64,000 nt of DNA from Bacteroidota bacterium. Its GTDB lineage: Bacteria > Bacteroidota > Ignavibacteria > Ignavibacteriales > Melioribacteraceae. Within the stretch, counting starts at the first letter, position 1. Each line of letters begins with the position of its first letter. Under the pieces are notes generated by a model. The model was not told the DNA's origin. It was given only the letters and a program-made list of their open reading frames with translations, and searched no databases. This document shows positions 50,196 to 58,436 of the stretch, in pieces. The stretch lies in the NCBI GenBank assembly GCA_023381535.1, contig JAMCSN010000108.1, positions 1 to 64,000 on the forward strand, read 5' to 3'. The translations under genes and the position numbers were made by a program.

Positions 50196-51749
50196 ATGAA
50201 GAAGCAGTATTTCGTTGTTCTGTTAATCACTCTTTTTGCATCAACCGTTTTGACTGCTCAGAGTTATAGTGTATGGTTTAATAGCCCAACCAACAATAGT
50301 ACCGTATCGGGAAGTGTACTGGATAATACCAAATCTTCGATAAGTATCTCATTTAGTTGGTCGGGGCAAAAAGCAAATCCACAAAACAAGTGGAAGTTCT
50401 GGGTAATTAAGGATATTCTTACAAGTGGTGGTCAGTCTTATGCTGAAACATGGGTTTATGAAGATACACCTTACTGTACCTTGCCGGGTGATGTTCTTCA
50501 GTCAAATTGGTATAAAATAGTAATGTATGAAGAAGATTATGTTACAAAAGCACTGGCGCAGCGCGCTGAAACTTCTCATATAACTGTGGGTGTTCAACAA
50601 ACGGTATTTGTCGAAAATAATTTCAGTTCTGGAAATGTCACGGTCAACAGTTCTGCATACAGCAGCGGTTCCAGTTTTAATTTATCATCTGGTCAAAATT
50701 TGAGTTTAGTCGCTATTGAGAATCAAACTGACGGTCAAGGTTATACAAGAATATGGAATACTAGCGGAACGAATAACAGCGATTGGAAAGTCAATAATAC
50801 AAGCAAAACATTTTCAAATAACTACACATATTATGCTAGTTCGAATGAAAATGGTGCTATAATCACAGCTGGTTTAAGAAAAATCTGCAACATAACTTTC
50901 AGCGGACCAGTATACAGCGGCAACGCCTATTATAATAATGGTGTTGTATCAGTAGTAGAAGGAAATCCTGTTCAGGTTACGGCAACTTCAAGAGTTAGCA
51001 ATGATTATATGTATCAAACATTCGCTTCTTGGGCAGATAACGGCAGTACTCAAAATCCAAGATCATTCACTACTTACGACAACGCTTCATTCGGAATTAA
51101 TTATAACAATGTTAACCCTGATAATGGTTATCGTCACTTAACAATAAATACGACAGTCGGACAACCGGTTCAACTGAATTGGAGTGAACATCCCAACACT
51201 GGTGTTACCGAATACAGAATTTTTAGAATGGTAAGACCTGCAGGCGGTACTACGGGACCGGAAACTTTAATAGCAACAGTAAATAGAGGAACGCTAACTT
51301 ATACTGATAACAGTTACCAAGTGAGTGATTTATTTTATTATCAGGTATTCTATGATGTACGCGCCTATTATGCCCCAACAGGTTTAACTTCGGATCCTGA
51401 TTTCATTTCAACATTTGCAAACACGGATAGAAGTCCCTCAATGGTAGATAATTCCTCAATTCAACAAACTCAGGTAAAAGAAATACCGGATGGATATGCT
51501 GTTACCAACTATCCCAATCCGTTCAATCCGACGACAACGATTAATTATCAATTGCCGGAAAACGGATTTGTTACGATAAAGGTTTACGACGTGTTGGGCA
51601 AAGAGGTCGCAACATTAGTCAACGAGAATAAATCTGCTGGTTATTACAATGTTAATTTCGATGCAAGCAAACTAACGAGCGGTGTTTACATCTACACAAT
51701 AAGTGCTAATGGTTTTATTCAGTCGAAAAAGATGCTGCTGATGAAATAA
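50196..51749 (+). CDS. Type IX-secreted protein of unknown function
   Basis: A 517-residue exported protein. It has a signal peptide (QYFVVLLITLFASTVLTAQ) and a beta-sandwich N-terminal region (WFNSPTNNSTVSGSVLDN, FVENNFSSGNVTVNSSAYSS). A fibronectin III-like module follows at about residues 325-415 (GQPVQLNWSEHPNTGVTEYRIFRM, NRGTLTYTDNSYQVSDLFYYQV). A Por/type IX sorting domain closes the protein (NYPNPFNPTTTINYQLPENGFV to QSKKMLLMK). Unlike the two sorting-domain genes at 13.8-17.4 kb, its sorting domain does not carry the NSQFATL heptamer-coded segment. The ribosome site AGGAGG lies 5 nt before the ATG, partly inside a hairpin. It could be an adhesin or a surface-binding protein. Confidence 0.85.
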   Translation: MKKQYFVVLLITLFASTVLTAQSYSVWFNSPTNNSTVSGSVLDNTKSSISISFSWSGQKANPQNKWKFWVIKDILTSGGQSYAETWVYEDTPYCTLPGDVLQSNWYKIVMYEEDYVTKALAQRAETSHITVGVQQTVFVENNFSSGNVTVNSSAYSSGSSFNLSSGQNLSLVAIENQTDGQGYTRIWNTSGTNNSDWKVNNTSKTFSNNYTYYASSNENGAIITAGLRKICNITFSGPVYSGNAYYNNGVVSVVEGNPVQVTATSRVSNDYMYQTFASWADNGSTQNPRSFTTYDNASFGINYNNVNPDNGYRHLTINTTVGQPVQLNWSEHPNTGVTEYRIFRMVRPAGGTTGPETLIATVNRGTLTYTDNSYQVSDLFYYQVFYDVRAYYAPTGLTSDPDFISTFANTDRSPSMVDNSSIQQTQVKEIPDGYAVTNYPNPFNPTTTINYQLPENGFVTIKVYDVLGKEVATLVNENKSAGYYNVNFDASKLTSGVYIYTISANGFIQSKKMLLMK

Positions 51750-51756
51750 TCCTTGT

Positions 51757-51785
51757 TGTAGGGACAGCGTAACCCTGTCCCTACA
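51757..51785. repeat. Perfect 11-bp palindromic hairpin (TGTAGGGACAG/CTGTCCCTACA)
   Basis: TGTAGGGACAG (51757-51767) pairs with CTGTCCCTACA (51775-51785), loop CGTAACC. It lies 7 nt after the stop of the type IX-secreted protein gene. It has the same GTAGGGA outer sequence as 37532-37591. No strong U tract, though TGTATATTTTTTTC follows. Confidence 0.8.
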
Positions 51786-51867
51786 TGTATATTTTTTTCT
51801 TTTGAATCTTTCCAAGCCAGAGCCTATATTCGATATATCATCGTATTAAAGGTGGGCAATTTCATTG

Positions 51868-52071
51868 ATGCAAACAAACACTTTACAATTAACACCGTGC
51901 AACAAACATTGTATCATGGATCCGGTGACGCATTACTGCAAAGGTTGTTTCCGAACTATTGAAGAAATTATGCGCTGGCAGTTTTTGAACGAACAAGAGA
52001 GAATAAAAATTCTTCAAAGTGTCGAACTACGAAAGGCTGCATTAAGCCGTAACGCGCTCAAAACGTCATGA
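51868..52071 (+). CDS. DUF1289 small cysteine protein
   Basis: A 67-residue protein with the DUF1289 pattern PCNKHCIMDPVTHYCKGCFRT, four Cys arranged C-x3-C and C-x2-C around a central Pro, then a helix EEIMRWQFLNEQERIKIL. The Cys set suggests metal or iron-sulfur binding. The ATG at 51868 is preferred to the TTG three bases upstream. Its stop overlaps the next start (ATGA), forming an operon with the cobalamin adenosyltransferase and an HAD phosphatase. Confidence 0.85.
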   Translation: MQTNTLQLTPCNKHCIMDPVTHYCKGCFRTIEEIMRWQFLNEQERIKILQSVELRKAALSRNALKTS

Positions 52072-52592
52072 ACCGCGGGTTAATACAAATCTACACGGGT
52101 AACGGAAAAGGAAAAACCACCGCTGCAATAGGACAAGCTGTTCGTGCTGCAGGTGCCGGTTTAAAATCCTATATCATTCAATTCATGAAGGAATATCCTT
52201 ACAGCGAATTGAACAGTCTAAAAAATCTTTCCGGTTGGATAACAATTGAACAAAGCTGCAAAGATGATTTCGTTTTGAAACGCGAACCACCCCCGAAAGA
52301 AGAAATTGAAAAAGCTAAACATGCGCTCAGCACCGCATCGGAGAAAATGTTAAGCGGCAATTTTGATTTAATTATTCTTGATGAAGTTTGCGTGGCAATT
52401 CATTTCGGTTTGCTGAAAGTTGAGGATGTGCTACCGATGCTTGACCTGAAACCGGAAAGTGTAGAATTGATTTTAACGGGAAGATATTGTCCTCAACCGC
52501 TCATTGATCGTGCCGACCTGGTAACTGAAATGCAAGAAGTGAAACACTACTACCAGAACGGCATTCTTGCGCGAAAAGGAATAGAATCTTGA
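52068..52592 (+). CDS. btuR: Corrinoid (cobalamin) adenosyltransferase, BtuR/CobO type
   Basis: Transfers the 5'-deoxyadenosyl group of ATP to cob(I)alamin or cob(I)yrinate, generating the adenosyl form. The 174-residue P-loop protein begins GLIQIYTGNGKGKTTAAIGQ (P-loop residues 11-18). It carries the Walker B-like LIILDEVCVAIHFGL and the C-terminal LILTGRYCPQPLIDRADLVTEM, all as in the CobA/BtuR family. Length is normal for this short subgroup. No cobalamin synthesis genes surround it, so salvage is the likeliest setting. Translation is probably coupled with both neighbours. Confidence 0.95.
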   Translation: MNRGLIQIYTGNGKGKTTAAIGQAVRAAGAGLKSYIIQFMKEYPYSELNSLKNLSGWITIEQSCKDDFVLKREPPPKEEIEKAKHALSTASEKMLSGNFDLIILDEVCVAIHFGLLKVEDVLPMLDLKPESVELILTGRYCPQPLIDRADLVTEMQEVKHYYQNGILARKGIES

Positions 52593-53368
52593 AGCCGCCA
52601 TTGCTGATTGATCTCGACGGAGTTCTCCGTCTCGATAAACAAATAGCACCTTTTGCAAAAGAGCTGTTTGAATTTCTGAAATCAGCTAATGTTAACGCAT
52701 GTATTCTAAGCAATTCTACATTATCAACTTCTGCGGATGTGCTGAGTTTCTTTAAGCGGAACGGAATCAATTTGGAAATCCCAGTTATGACTGCTTCGGA
52801 AGCTGCTGCTGTTTATTGCAGAATGCGGTACAAAAAAGTTTCCGTCTTCTGTGCTGAAAATGTGAAATCAATTTTTGAAAATATGATCGATGATGAAAAT
52901 TCCGAAGCCGTTGTTATCGGTGATTACGGAAAGAAATGGGACTTCAAAACGCTCAACGAAATTTTTAAAAAAGTTTTAGCCGGTGCCGATCTGATTGCCA
53001 TGCAGAAAAATCGTTACTGGAAAACAGCGGAAGACGGTTTGCTTTTGGATGCCGGTCCTTTTGTCGCCGCTATTGAATACGCTACCAACAAAAATGCTGT
53101 AGTTATTGGGAAACCTTCGCCGCTTTATTTTCATTCAGCGCTGCATCTGCTTGGATACAAACCGGACCAAAAGTTTGTAATGATTGGCGATGATCTGGAA
53201 ACCGACATACGCGGCGCATCGGAATTGGGAGCGATAACGATTCTAGTTTACACCGGCAAGACTGAGTATCCTCTAACTTATGATTCAAAAATCAAACCAA
53301 CTTACGAAGCGAGAAATCTAAAAGATGTGATTGTAATTCTGGAAAAAATCTTTGCTGTTAAATTTTGA
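52589..53368 (+). CDS. HAD-IIA family hydrolase
   Basis: A 259-residue phosphatase of the NagD-like subgroup. Motif I is LLIDLDGVLRL (nucleophile Asp and the Asp+2). Motif II is NACILSNSTL with Ser. Motif III/IV is GKPSPLYFHSALHLLG followed by MIGDDLETDIRGA. The inserted cap domain lies between residues about 70 and 180. The start is a TTG at 52589 whose TTGA overlaps the btuR stop. Substrate unknown; nucleotide- or phosphosugar-type substrates are typical for the family. It is the last gene of the DUF1289-btuR-HAD operon and converges on the ATP-grasp gene with a 5-nt gap. Confidence 0.88.
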   Translation: MKPPLLIDLDGVLRLDKQIAPFAKELFEFLKSANVNACILSNSTLSTSADVLSFFKRNGINLEIPVMTASEAAAVYCRMRYKKVSVFCAENVKSIFENMIDDENSEAVVIGDYGKKWDFKTLNEIFKKVLAGADLIAMQKNRYWKTAEDGLLLDAGPFVAAIEYATNKNAVVIGKPSPLYFHSALHLLGYKPDQKFVMIGDDLETDIRGASELGAITILVYTGKTEYPLTYDSKIKPTYEARNLKDVIVILEKIFAVKF

Positions 53369-53373
53369 GAGTT

Positions 53374-54435
53374 TTAATTACCGGCTGATGGGTGTTTCCT
53401 TTCATACGCAAAATCCACAATCATCTTCAAAGTTTTCTTGTATGAATATCCGCCGTGAGTTGCCGAGCGCATGAATCCAGCGTCTTCGGTTAAATCCGGA
53501 TTTGGATTTACTTCCAGCACGTAAAGTTTGTTGTCGCTTTTTGAAAGCCGCATATCAACGCGCGCATAATCCCGGCATCCGACAGCTCGGAAACAATTCA
53601 AAGCCATGGTCTCGGCTTCTTCGCGAATTTTATCGGGTAACTGAGCCGGACAAATTGGAATTGTTTTATGATAAGCGACATGCATAGGATCCCATTTTGC
53701 CTGAAAGCTAACAATGGGATGAAGGTCTCCCGGCATCTGCGAAAAATCAATTTCGCTGATTGGAAGTACGGTAGGATTTTTGTCGCCGAAGACTGCAACG
53801 TTTAACTCACGTCCTAAAATAAATTCTTCAACCAGCGCTGGTTGATTGAAAGAATTGAAAACATATTCCACACGTTTCTTAAGAGCGTCTACATTATCAA
53901 CAATGGCGTCGTTATCAATTCCAACACTCGCATCTTCAAGCGCCGGTTTTACAATTAAAGGATAGTGCAAACCAAGTCTGAAAGAACGGTCCATTGTTTT
54001 TATGATTTTGTAACGCGGGGTTCGTATTCCAAGCGAACTCAAAATTCTTTTTGTTAAGGTTTTGTTTTGGCATGTTCCTAAAGCAAGAGGCGGTGCGCCG
54101 GTGTACGCCACATTCATCAATTCTAGAATCCCTGTAAAGCTCATTTCGAGGCGGGGCTGATCCTTGTATAATTCAACGAGATTGAAAACAACATCCGGTT
54201 TGTTCTTTTCGTAATCCTTTATGAAGGTAGTGAGATTATCTAATATGTTCAGCGTATAAGCTTCGTAATTGTATTTCCTCAAGGCTTTCGCCATTTCTTC
54301 AAACTCGAATAACGGGTTGTTTTCTTCAAGGCTGAAAACTGGCTTAAAATCCGGATTTTTAGTCCGCTTCTTTTTGGTTTTATATTGGTCTGGGTTGGTT
54401 TCGTTGAATATTATTGCAACTTTCATTTCACTCAA
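53374..54435 (-). CDS. D-alanine-D-alanine ligase-like ATP-grasp enzyme
   Basis: A 353-residue ATP-grasp protein. The central region follows the D-Ala-D-Ala ligase pattern: NVAYTGAPPLALGTCQNKTLTKRIL, YPLIVKPALEDASVGI, the glycine-poor ATP loop, LVEEFILGRELNVAVFG, and CRDYARVDMRL with YVLEVNPNPDL (metal-binding Glu and Asn). The N-terminal domain (KVAIIFNETN, FNLVELYKDQP) is not the standard Ddl start and lacks its usual binding loop for the first D-Ala. The substrate may thus differ; peptide-ligating or amidoligase relatives share this shape. Divergently transcribed from the C39 peptidase gene with 89 nt between the starts. Confidence 0.85.
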   Translation of the reverse strand: MSEMKVAIIFNETNPDQYKTKKKRTKNPDFKPVFSLEENNPLFEFEEMAKALRKYNYEAYTLNILDNLTTFIKDYEKNKPDVVFNLVELYKDQPRLEMSFTGILELMNVAYTGAPPLALGTCQNKTLTKRILSSLGIRTPRYKIIKTMDRSFRLGLHYPLIVKPALEDASVGIDNDAIVDNVDALKKRVEYVFNSFNQPALVEEFILGRELNVAVFGDKNPTVLPISEIDFSQMPGDLHPIVSFQAKWDPMHVAYHKTIPICPAQLPDKIREEAETMALNCFRAVGCRDYARVDMRLSKSDNKLYVLEVNPNPDLTEDAGFMRSATHGGYSYKKTLKMIVDFAYERKHPSAGN

Positions 54436-54524
54436 ATTTTTTTTGCAAAGTAAACAAAAATGTTTTGCATATCAAAAGTTTTGTTATTTTTGCGGGCAAT
54501 TAGGATGAAAGAGAATTTCTCTCG

Positions 54525-55361
54525 ATGAGTTTTTATCCTCAACCCAACAAATATCAATGCGGTCCGTTCGCGCTTAAGTATGCACTTGTGATGCTCGGTG
54601 TCTTCAAAGATGAAGACCAGATCGGAATAATTGCCGGAAGCACCTGGTGGGCAGGCACGGACGAAATCGGTTTGTCTCGCGCGGCGCGGCGCTTTCAGTG
54701 CAAACTAAAACATTTCCAATCAAGCAACCCCGATGATGCAAGACGCATGCTTGTTAATGAACTTAAGAAAGGTCATCCTTGCATTTTAAGTGTGAAGGAC
54801 TGGGAACACTGGTGCACGGTCGTAAATTATCAGCAAGGCAAATTTGTTGTGATTGACAGCGAACTTGATAAAGTAGTTGCCATTCAGACCGCAAGTCAGT
54901 TGTTGCGAAGGTGGAAGTATATCGAGAAAGGCACCGGCATAAAAAGTTACGATGGTTATGCGTTGATTCCGAAATTCAAAACACTCACCCGCGCAAAGTT
55001 TACATTGGACAAGGCGAAAGATTTAATGTACGATAAATACGAAGACCTTGCGAAGAAGTGGGATCAGTACACAAACGATTTGATTACAATTTGCAAACCG
55101 AGAACAAAACTCAGTTCCAACATTATAACATTTTCCGAACTGCTGAGGCGTAACGAACAAAACTTGATTAAGCGTGTCGCGAACTGGCACGGCGAACCTA
55201 CTTTTTCCGAACTGAAAAAAATTTTATCGAACATGAAACTTGTTGCGGAAGTTTACGATCTCGTAGTTGCCGAAGACGATGAAAAGCGCGCGGTAATCGA
55301 TCTTGCTTCAATTCTGATGATGTACGCGTGCGGCAAGTATGGAATGAACCCGCTTTACTAA
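54525..55361 (+). CDS. C39-like (papain-fold) cysteine peptidase
   Basis: A 278-residue protein. The papain-fold peptidase half has the nucleophile Cys12 in KYQCGPFALKYAL, the His95 of KDWEHWCTVVNY and an Asp at about 111 (VVIDSELD), all in the C39 order. WWAGTDEIGLSRAARRFQC between them matches the family. The C-terminal half (residues 150-278) is helical and unlike standard C39 domains, including AKDLMYDKYEDLAKKWDQ and ASILMMYACGKYGM. No signal peptide, so it works in the cytoplasm. Its divergent neighbour is an ATP-grasp ligase, a combination that suggests a peptide or peptide-bond modification module. Confidence 0.8.
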   Translation: MSFYPQPNKYQCGPFALKYALVMLGVFKDEDQIGIIAGSTWWAGTDEIGLSRAARRFQCKLKHFQSSNPDDARRMLVNELKKGHPCILSVKDWEHWCTVVNYQQGKFVVIDSELDKVVAIQTASQLLRRWKYIEKGTGIKSYDGYALIPKFKTLTRAKFTLDKAKDLMYDKYEDLAKKWDQYTNDLITICKPRTKLSSNIITFSELLRRNEQNLIKRVANWHGEPTFSELKKILSNMKLVAEVYDLVVAEDDEKRAVIDLASILMMYACGKYGMNPLY

Positions 55362-55432
55362 TTGAGAATTGACCCGCTTCGACTCGCTGAATGTGAATGC
55401 AGCGAGGCGAGGAATTGCAAATTGAGAATTAA
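55359..55432. repeat. Composite repeat: heptamers flanking a GC-rich stem-loop
   Basis: TAATTGA, GAATTGA (55359-55372) lead into CCCGCTTCGA, then CTCGCTG (55383-55389) pairs with CAGCGAG (55400-55406). GAATTGC, AAATTGA, GAATTAA (55412-55432) close it. It shares CGAGGCGAGG with the elements at 48283 and 63070. It begins at the stop codon of the C39 gene. Confidence 0.7.
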
Positions 55433-55456
55433 ACTAAACGTAAAGAAGCAGATCAA

Positions 55457-56020
55457 ATGTTTATGACGAGACATCCGAAAATATTGCAAAGAGAAAACAC
55501 CGCTCTATTGGTCATTGACATTCAAGAAAGAATATTACCGGTGATCTTTGAACATGAGCGTGTTGTAGAGAACGCAGTGAAACTGATAAACGGTTTTAAA
55601 ATTCTAAATGTTCCAATTTATTTTACCGAGCAGTATCCAAAAGGATTAGGTCCTACGGAACCCAAAATTAAAACGGCTCTCGGGAATGCCGAAGCAATTC
55701 AGAAAATGAGTTTCAGCTGTTTCGGCGCCGGGGATCTTTTTGATGAGCTAAAATCTAAAAATCTGGAACAGCTTGTTGTTTGCGGAATCGAAAGTCATGT
55801 TTGCGTAATGCAGACGGTTCTCGATTTAATTGCTAACGGTTTCCGTGTGCAGGTCGCTGCAGATGCAGTTTCATCGCGCAGAAAGTTTGACTACGAGACG
55901 GCATTGAGAAGAATGGAAAACAACGGCGCAGAAATCACACTGACCGAATCAATTTTGTTTGAAATGCTGAATGTCTGCGGTACCGACGAGTTCAAGGTGA
56001 TTTCGAAACTGGTGAAATAA
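55457..56020 (+). CDS. Isochorismatase-like cysteine hydrolase
   Basis: A 187-residue hydrolase with the catalytic set of the family: Asp21 (LLVIDIQERI), a conserved Lys region (PKIKTALGNAEA) and Cys116 in VCGIESHVCVMQT, preceded by the Gly-Ile-Glu cis-peptide motif. Substrates for this superfamily are nicotinamide, isochorismate and various amides. The subgroup without a long lid, as here, is poorly defined (ycaC- or YecD-like), so the reaction is open. The start could be the second ATG (MTRHPKIL). It stands alone between the composite repeat and converging sixA. Confidence 0.88.
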   Translation: MFMTRHPKILQRENTALLVIDIQERILPVIFEHERVVENAVKLINGFKILNVPIYFTEQYPKGLGPTEPKIKTALGNAEAIQKMSFSCFGAGDLFDELKSKNLEQLVVCGIESHVCVMQTVLDLIANGFRVQVAADAVSSRRKFDYETALRRMENNGAEITLTESILFEMLNVCGTDEFKVISKLVK

Positions 56021-56047
56021 AAAATTTGTCATTCGTACTTCTATCTT

Positions 56048-56545
56048 TTATTTCACATGCTTTTTCGGATATTCAAAGAAAAATGTTTTTCCGCAATACC
56101 TTTCTGCCGCACACCACGAATCAATACTGAGTTCAAGCCCGACTATCGCACACGTCGGCAATGGAGGCAAATACTCGCTTCCCAGCAAATTTGCAAAGTT
56201 GGATAAACCGGGATTATGTCCAAACACAATTACAGTTTCGTACTTATCATCGATGCTGCGCACGACCGATGTTAAATCACGCATGGTCGCTTCATAGATT
56301 CGTTCATCAGTAAGAATATTCTCAGCAGAATATTTCAGTTGTTCGGCGAAGATTTCAGATGTTAACAATGCACGTTTGGCAGGACTGCTGATCATCAGAT
56401 CCGGCTTAATATTTTTTTTGTGCAGCAGTTTTGCCATTGCGATGGCATCGTTGGTGCCCCGTTCGTTTAGCGTCCTTTCGAAATCGGATTGTTGAGGTTC
56501 ATCCCAGCTTGATTTGGCGTGACGAACGAGATAGAGTTTTTTCAT
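56048..56545 (-). CDS. SixA-type histidine phosphatase
   Basis: A 165-residue phosphohistidine phosphatase with the RHG-type motif RHAKS (Arg8, His9) at the N-terminus. DFERTLNERG, the second catalytic region DLMISSPAKRALLTSEI and the C-terminal VIVFGHNPGLSN (second His) follow. SixA in E. coli acts on the HPt domain of ArcB or on nitrogen-PTS proteins; here the partner is unknown. It follows the HD-domain gene by 25 nt in the same direction, so both probably form a unit. Confidence 0.9.
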   Translation of the reverse strand: MKKLYLVRHAKSSWDEPQQSDFERTLNERGTNDAIAMAKLLHKKNIKPDLMISSPAKRALLTSEIFAEQLKYSAENILTDERIYEATMRDLTSVVRSIDDKYETVIVFGHNPGLSNFANLLGSEYLPPLPTCAIVGLELSIDSWCAAERYCGKTFFFEYPKKHVK

Positions 56546-56570
56546 TTGGCAGAATTAAATATTGATAGGA

Positions 56571-57182
56571 TCAAACCGAAAGTTTTTGCAACTGCTCTTC
56601 AAGCGCGCGAATATTTTTTTCTTTTTGCGGTTGAAAATTCTTCTGAGCGTATCCGGTAAAAAAATGATGCTGATTCAAAAATTCGATTGTCTTGGTTAGC
56701 CATTCTTTTTCAGTCAACTTGGAATTCGAGTAATGTTCAAATTCGCTTCTGAACAGATCGTTTCGTATCAAAAAAGTTTTGCGACCAATGTGATTTAAGT
56801 CGGCATCGCAAATTATTTGTTCAAATTTATTATGCGGATTCTGCGGAACTTTGGTTGCACGGATACAGCCGATTATTTTTTCTATCCTTTTAACGTGATA
56901 ATGTTCACCCGACAAAAATTCAGACGCATATGCTGCGCTGACTTCTTCGTGTCCCGCCGTCTTTTCAATGTAGCCCAAATCATGGAACCATGCGGCAATC
57001 TGAACCATTTCCAAATCGTCCGGCGCCAGCATTTCACCTACACCGATTTCGATGCTTGAGCCGACAACGTCTTCCGTATGCGCAAGGTTATGATAGGTAT
57101 TGCATGACGGAGTTTTCGAGGAGAGAATGCTTCTGATATAATCTTCTGTTGCAGCAAGAATTTGTTTGTGCATATCACCCAT
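56571..57182 (-). CDS. HD-domain metal-dependent phosphohydrolase
   Basis: A 203-residue protein whose metal ligands are in the HD order. His31 and His35 are in TYHNLAHTEDVV, His66-Asp67 are in AAWFHDLGY, and a distal Asp (126 or 128) is in CDADLNHIG. A conserved GHEEVSAAYA region continues the family pattern. No effector or membrane part is attached, so this is a compact HD enzyme of the type acting on nucleotides. In Bacteroidetes related N-terminal HD domains occur in proteins annotated as Pycsar-system effectors, but no cyclase is present here and I do not call it that. Confidence 0.88.
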   Translation of the reverse strand: MGDMHKQILAATEDYIRSILSSKTPSCNTYHNLAHTEDVVGSSIEIGVGEMLAPDDLEMVQIAAWFHDLGYIEKTAGHEEVSAAYASEFLSGEHYHVKRIEKIIGCIRATKVPQNPHNKFEQIICDADLNHIGRKTFLIRNDLFRSEFEHYSNSKLTEKEWLTKTIEFLNQHHFFTGYAQKNFQPQKEKNIRALEEQLQKLSV

Positions 57183-57277
57183 CTGGATTTTACACGAACA
57201 AAGATTAGGAAATTCCCGCTTAGAGTAAAACGAAATAAAACTGTGCGTGAATTAGAGCACAAATTCTGTAGTGTGAA

Positions 57278-57991
57278 TTACTCGCAGCAATTTGGCTCTT
57301 GATGAATTTGAGCCGCCGGATGAACCAATTTAGGACTAACATAAGGTATTCCAAGATTCAAACCTCTTAGAATAAATAGAGCGGCAAGAATGAATGCAAA
57401 AGCGGGAACCATTTTTGCAAGCCGCCTTCTAATATTAAGATTAATAATTTTTCCAAAGACAGACGTTGCGAACATAATTGGCAGTGTTCCCAATCCGAAC
57501 AGCGCCATATAAAGTGTTCCGCTTAAAACATCTCCGGTTGAAATAGCGCCCGCAATTCCGACGTAAACAAAACCGCACGGCAGCAGTCCGTTCAGCAATC
57601 CGATTGCGAACAGCGATGAAGTATTTTTTCGCGAAGCGAGACGGAAGAAATTTGTTTTGATGAAAGCCGTTATGCTTTTATAAAATTTTAATTCTGAAAC
57701 TTTTGTTTTTATTTTTCTCGGCGTAAGAATGTAAATCATAATAATCGCACCGAGAATTATAGAGAGGTTCTGCTGAAGCCCGAACAAGACCAACCTGTTG
57801 CCGAACAAACCGAACATTGCGCCCATCAAACTGTACGTAACTACTCTGCCCAAATTATATAATATGCGTCCCAGCATAATTTTAAATTGGCTCTCGCCAA
57901 AGACCGGCAAAGCAAGAACAATGGGACCGCACATTCCGACGCAATGTAAACTCCCCAATAATCCTACTGCAAATCCGGTCCAAACTTCCAT
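57278..57991 (-). CDS. SafE/DsbD-like membrane protein of the cbb3 cluster
   Basis: A 237-residue inner-membrane protein with six or seven helices. GSLHCVGMCGPIVLAL near the N-terminus gives a paired-Cys motif. NGLLPCGFVYVGIAGA is the second Cys-Pro-type region of the sulfite-exporter/DsbD (SafE, also named CcoS-neighbour) family. A CC pair ends the protein (PNCCE). In Bacteroidetes-type cbb3 clusters this gene regularly follows ccoG-ccoH. A role in copper or thiol handling for oxidase assembly is probable. One nt separates it from ccoH. Confidence 0.82.
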   Translation of the reverse strand: MEVWTGFAVGLLGSLHCVGMCGPIVLALPVFGESQFKIMLGRILYNLGRVVTYSLMGAMFGLFGNRLVLFGLQQNLSIILGAIIMIYILTPRKIKTKVSELKFYKSITAFIKTNFFRLASRKNTSSLFAIGLLNGLLPCGFVYVGIAGAISTGDVLSGTLYMALFGLGTLPIMFATSVFGKIINLNIRRRLAKMVPAFAFILAALFILRGLNLGIPYVSPKLVHPAAQIHQEPNCCE

Positions 57992-57992
57992 C

Positions 57993-58436
57993 TCAATCCG
58001 CCATTATTATTTTTTCGTTGAAGTAAGTATTCCCTTTAGCGTTCCAATCCACTTGAATTTTCCACAATCCCTTTTCAAGATTTGTTGCGCTCAAACTTTG
58101 TGTGTGAGTGGAATCGAGTGCGATATTCACCGCAAAATCTTTTGTCTTATCCGCCGGTCTGTAAAACTGAATTGTGCCGCCAATCTCGGTCGGTCTAAAA
58201 AATTTTTGGAATGATAATTTTATCATTCCGGCTTCCAAATTTATGTTTAGCTGTTCGGGCAGTTCTTTGGTTCTATTCTCCTTATCAATCTGATCCTGGT
58301 ATTTGATCTCCTTGGCGTAATAATCTTTGGTAACAAGTCCAACATCTTGATTCATAAAAATCACAACAAGAACGAGAATGGCGATTACGAAAAAAATATA
58401 TGTGGCGGCGATTTTTACGCCCCAAGAAATTTTCAT
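57993..58436 (-). CDS. ccoH: cbb3 oxidase assembly protein CcoH/FixH
   Basis: A 147-residue protein with one N-terminal helix (WGVKIAATYIFFVIAILVLVVIFM) and a periplasmic beta domain (LNINLEAGMIKLSFQKFF, GTIQFYRPADKTKDFAV, GLWKIQVDWNAKGNTYFNEKIIMAD). It fits the FixH family, which helps stable assembly of cbb3 oxidase with CcoG and CcoI. The ATG overlaps the ccoG stop by one base (TGATG). Confidence 0.88.
   Translation of the reverse strand: MKISWGVKIAATYIFFVIAILVLVVIFMNQDVGLVTKDYYAKEIKYQDQIDKENRTKELPEQLNINLEAGMIKLSFQKFFRPTEIGGTIQFYRPADKTKDFAVNIALDSTHTQSLSATNLEKGLWKIQVDWNAKGNTYFNEKIIMAD

Noticed and set aside
56571..57182. HD protein as part of a Pycsar anti-phage system
   Set aside because: No cyclase gene nearby and no effector domain on the protein.
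57798..58214. 138-codon forward frame in the cbb3 accessory genes
   Set aside because: Antisense shadow of ccoH and the SafE-like gene.
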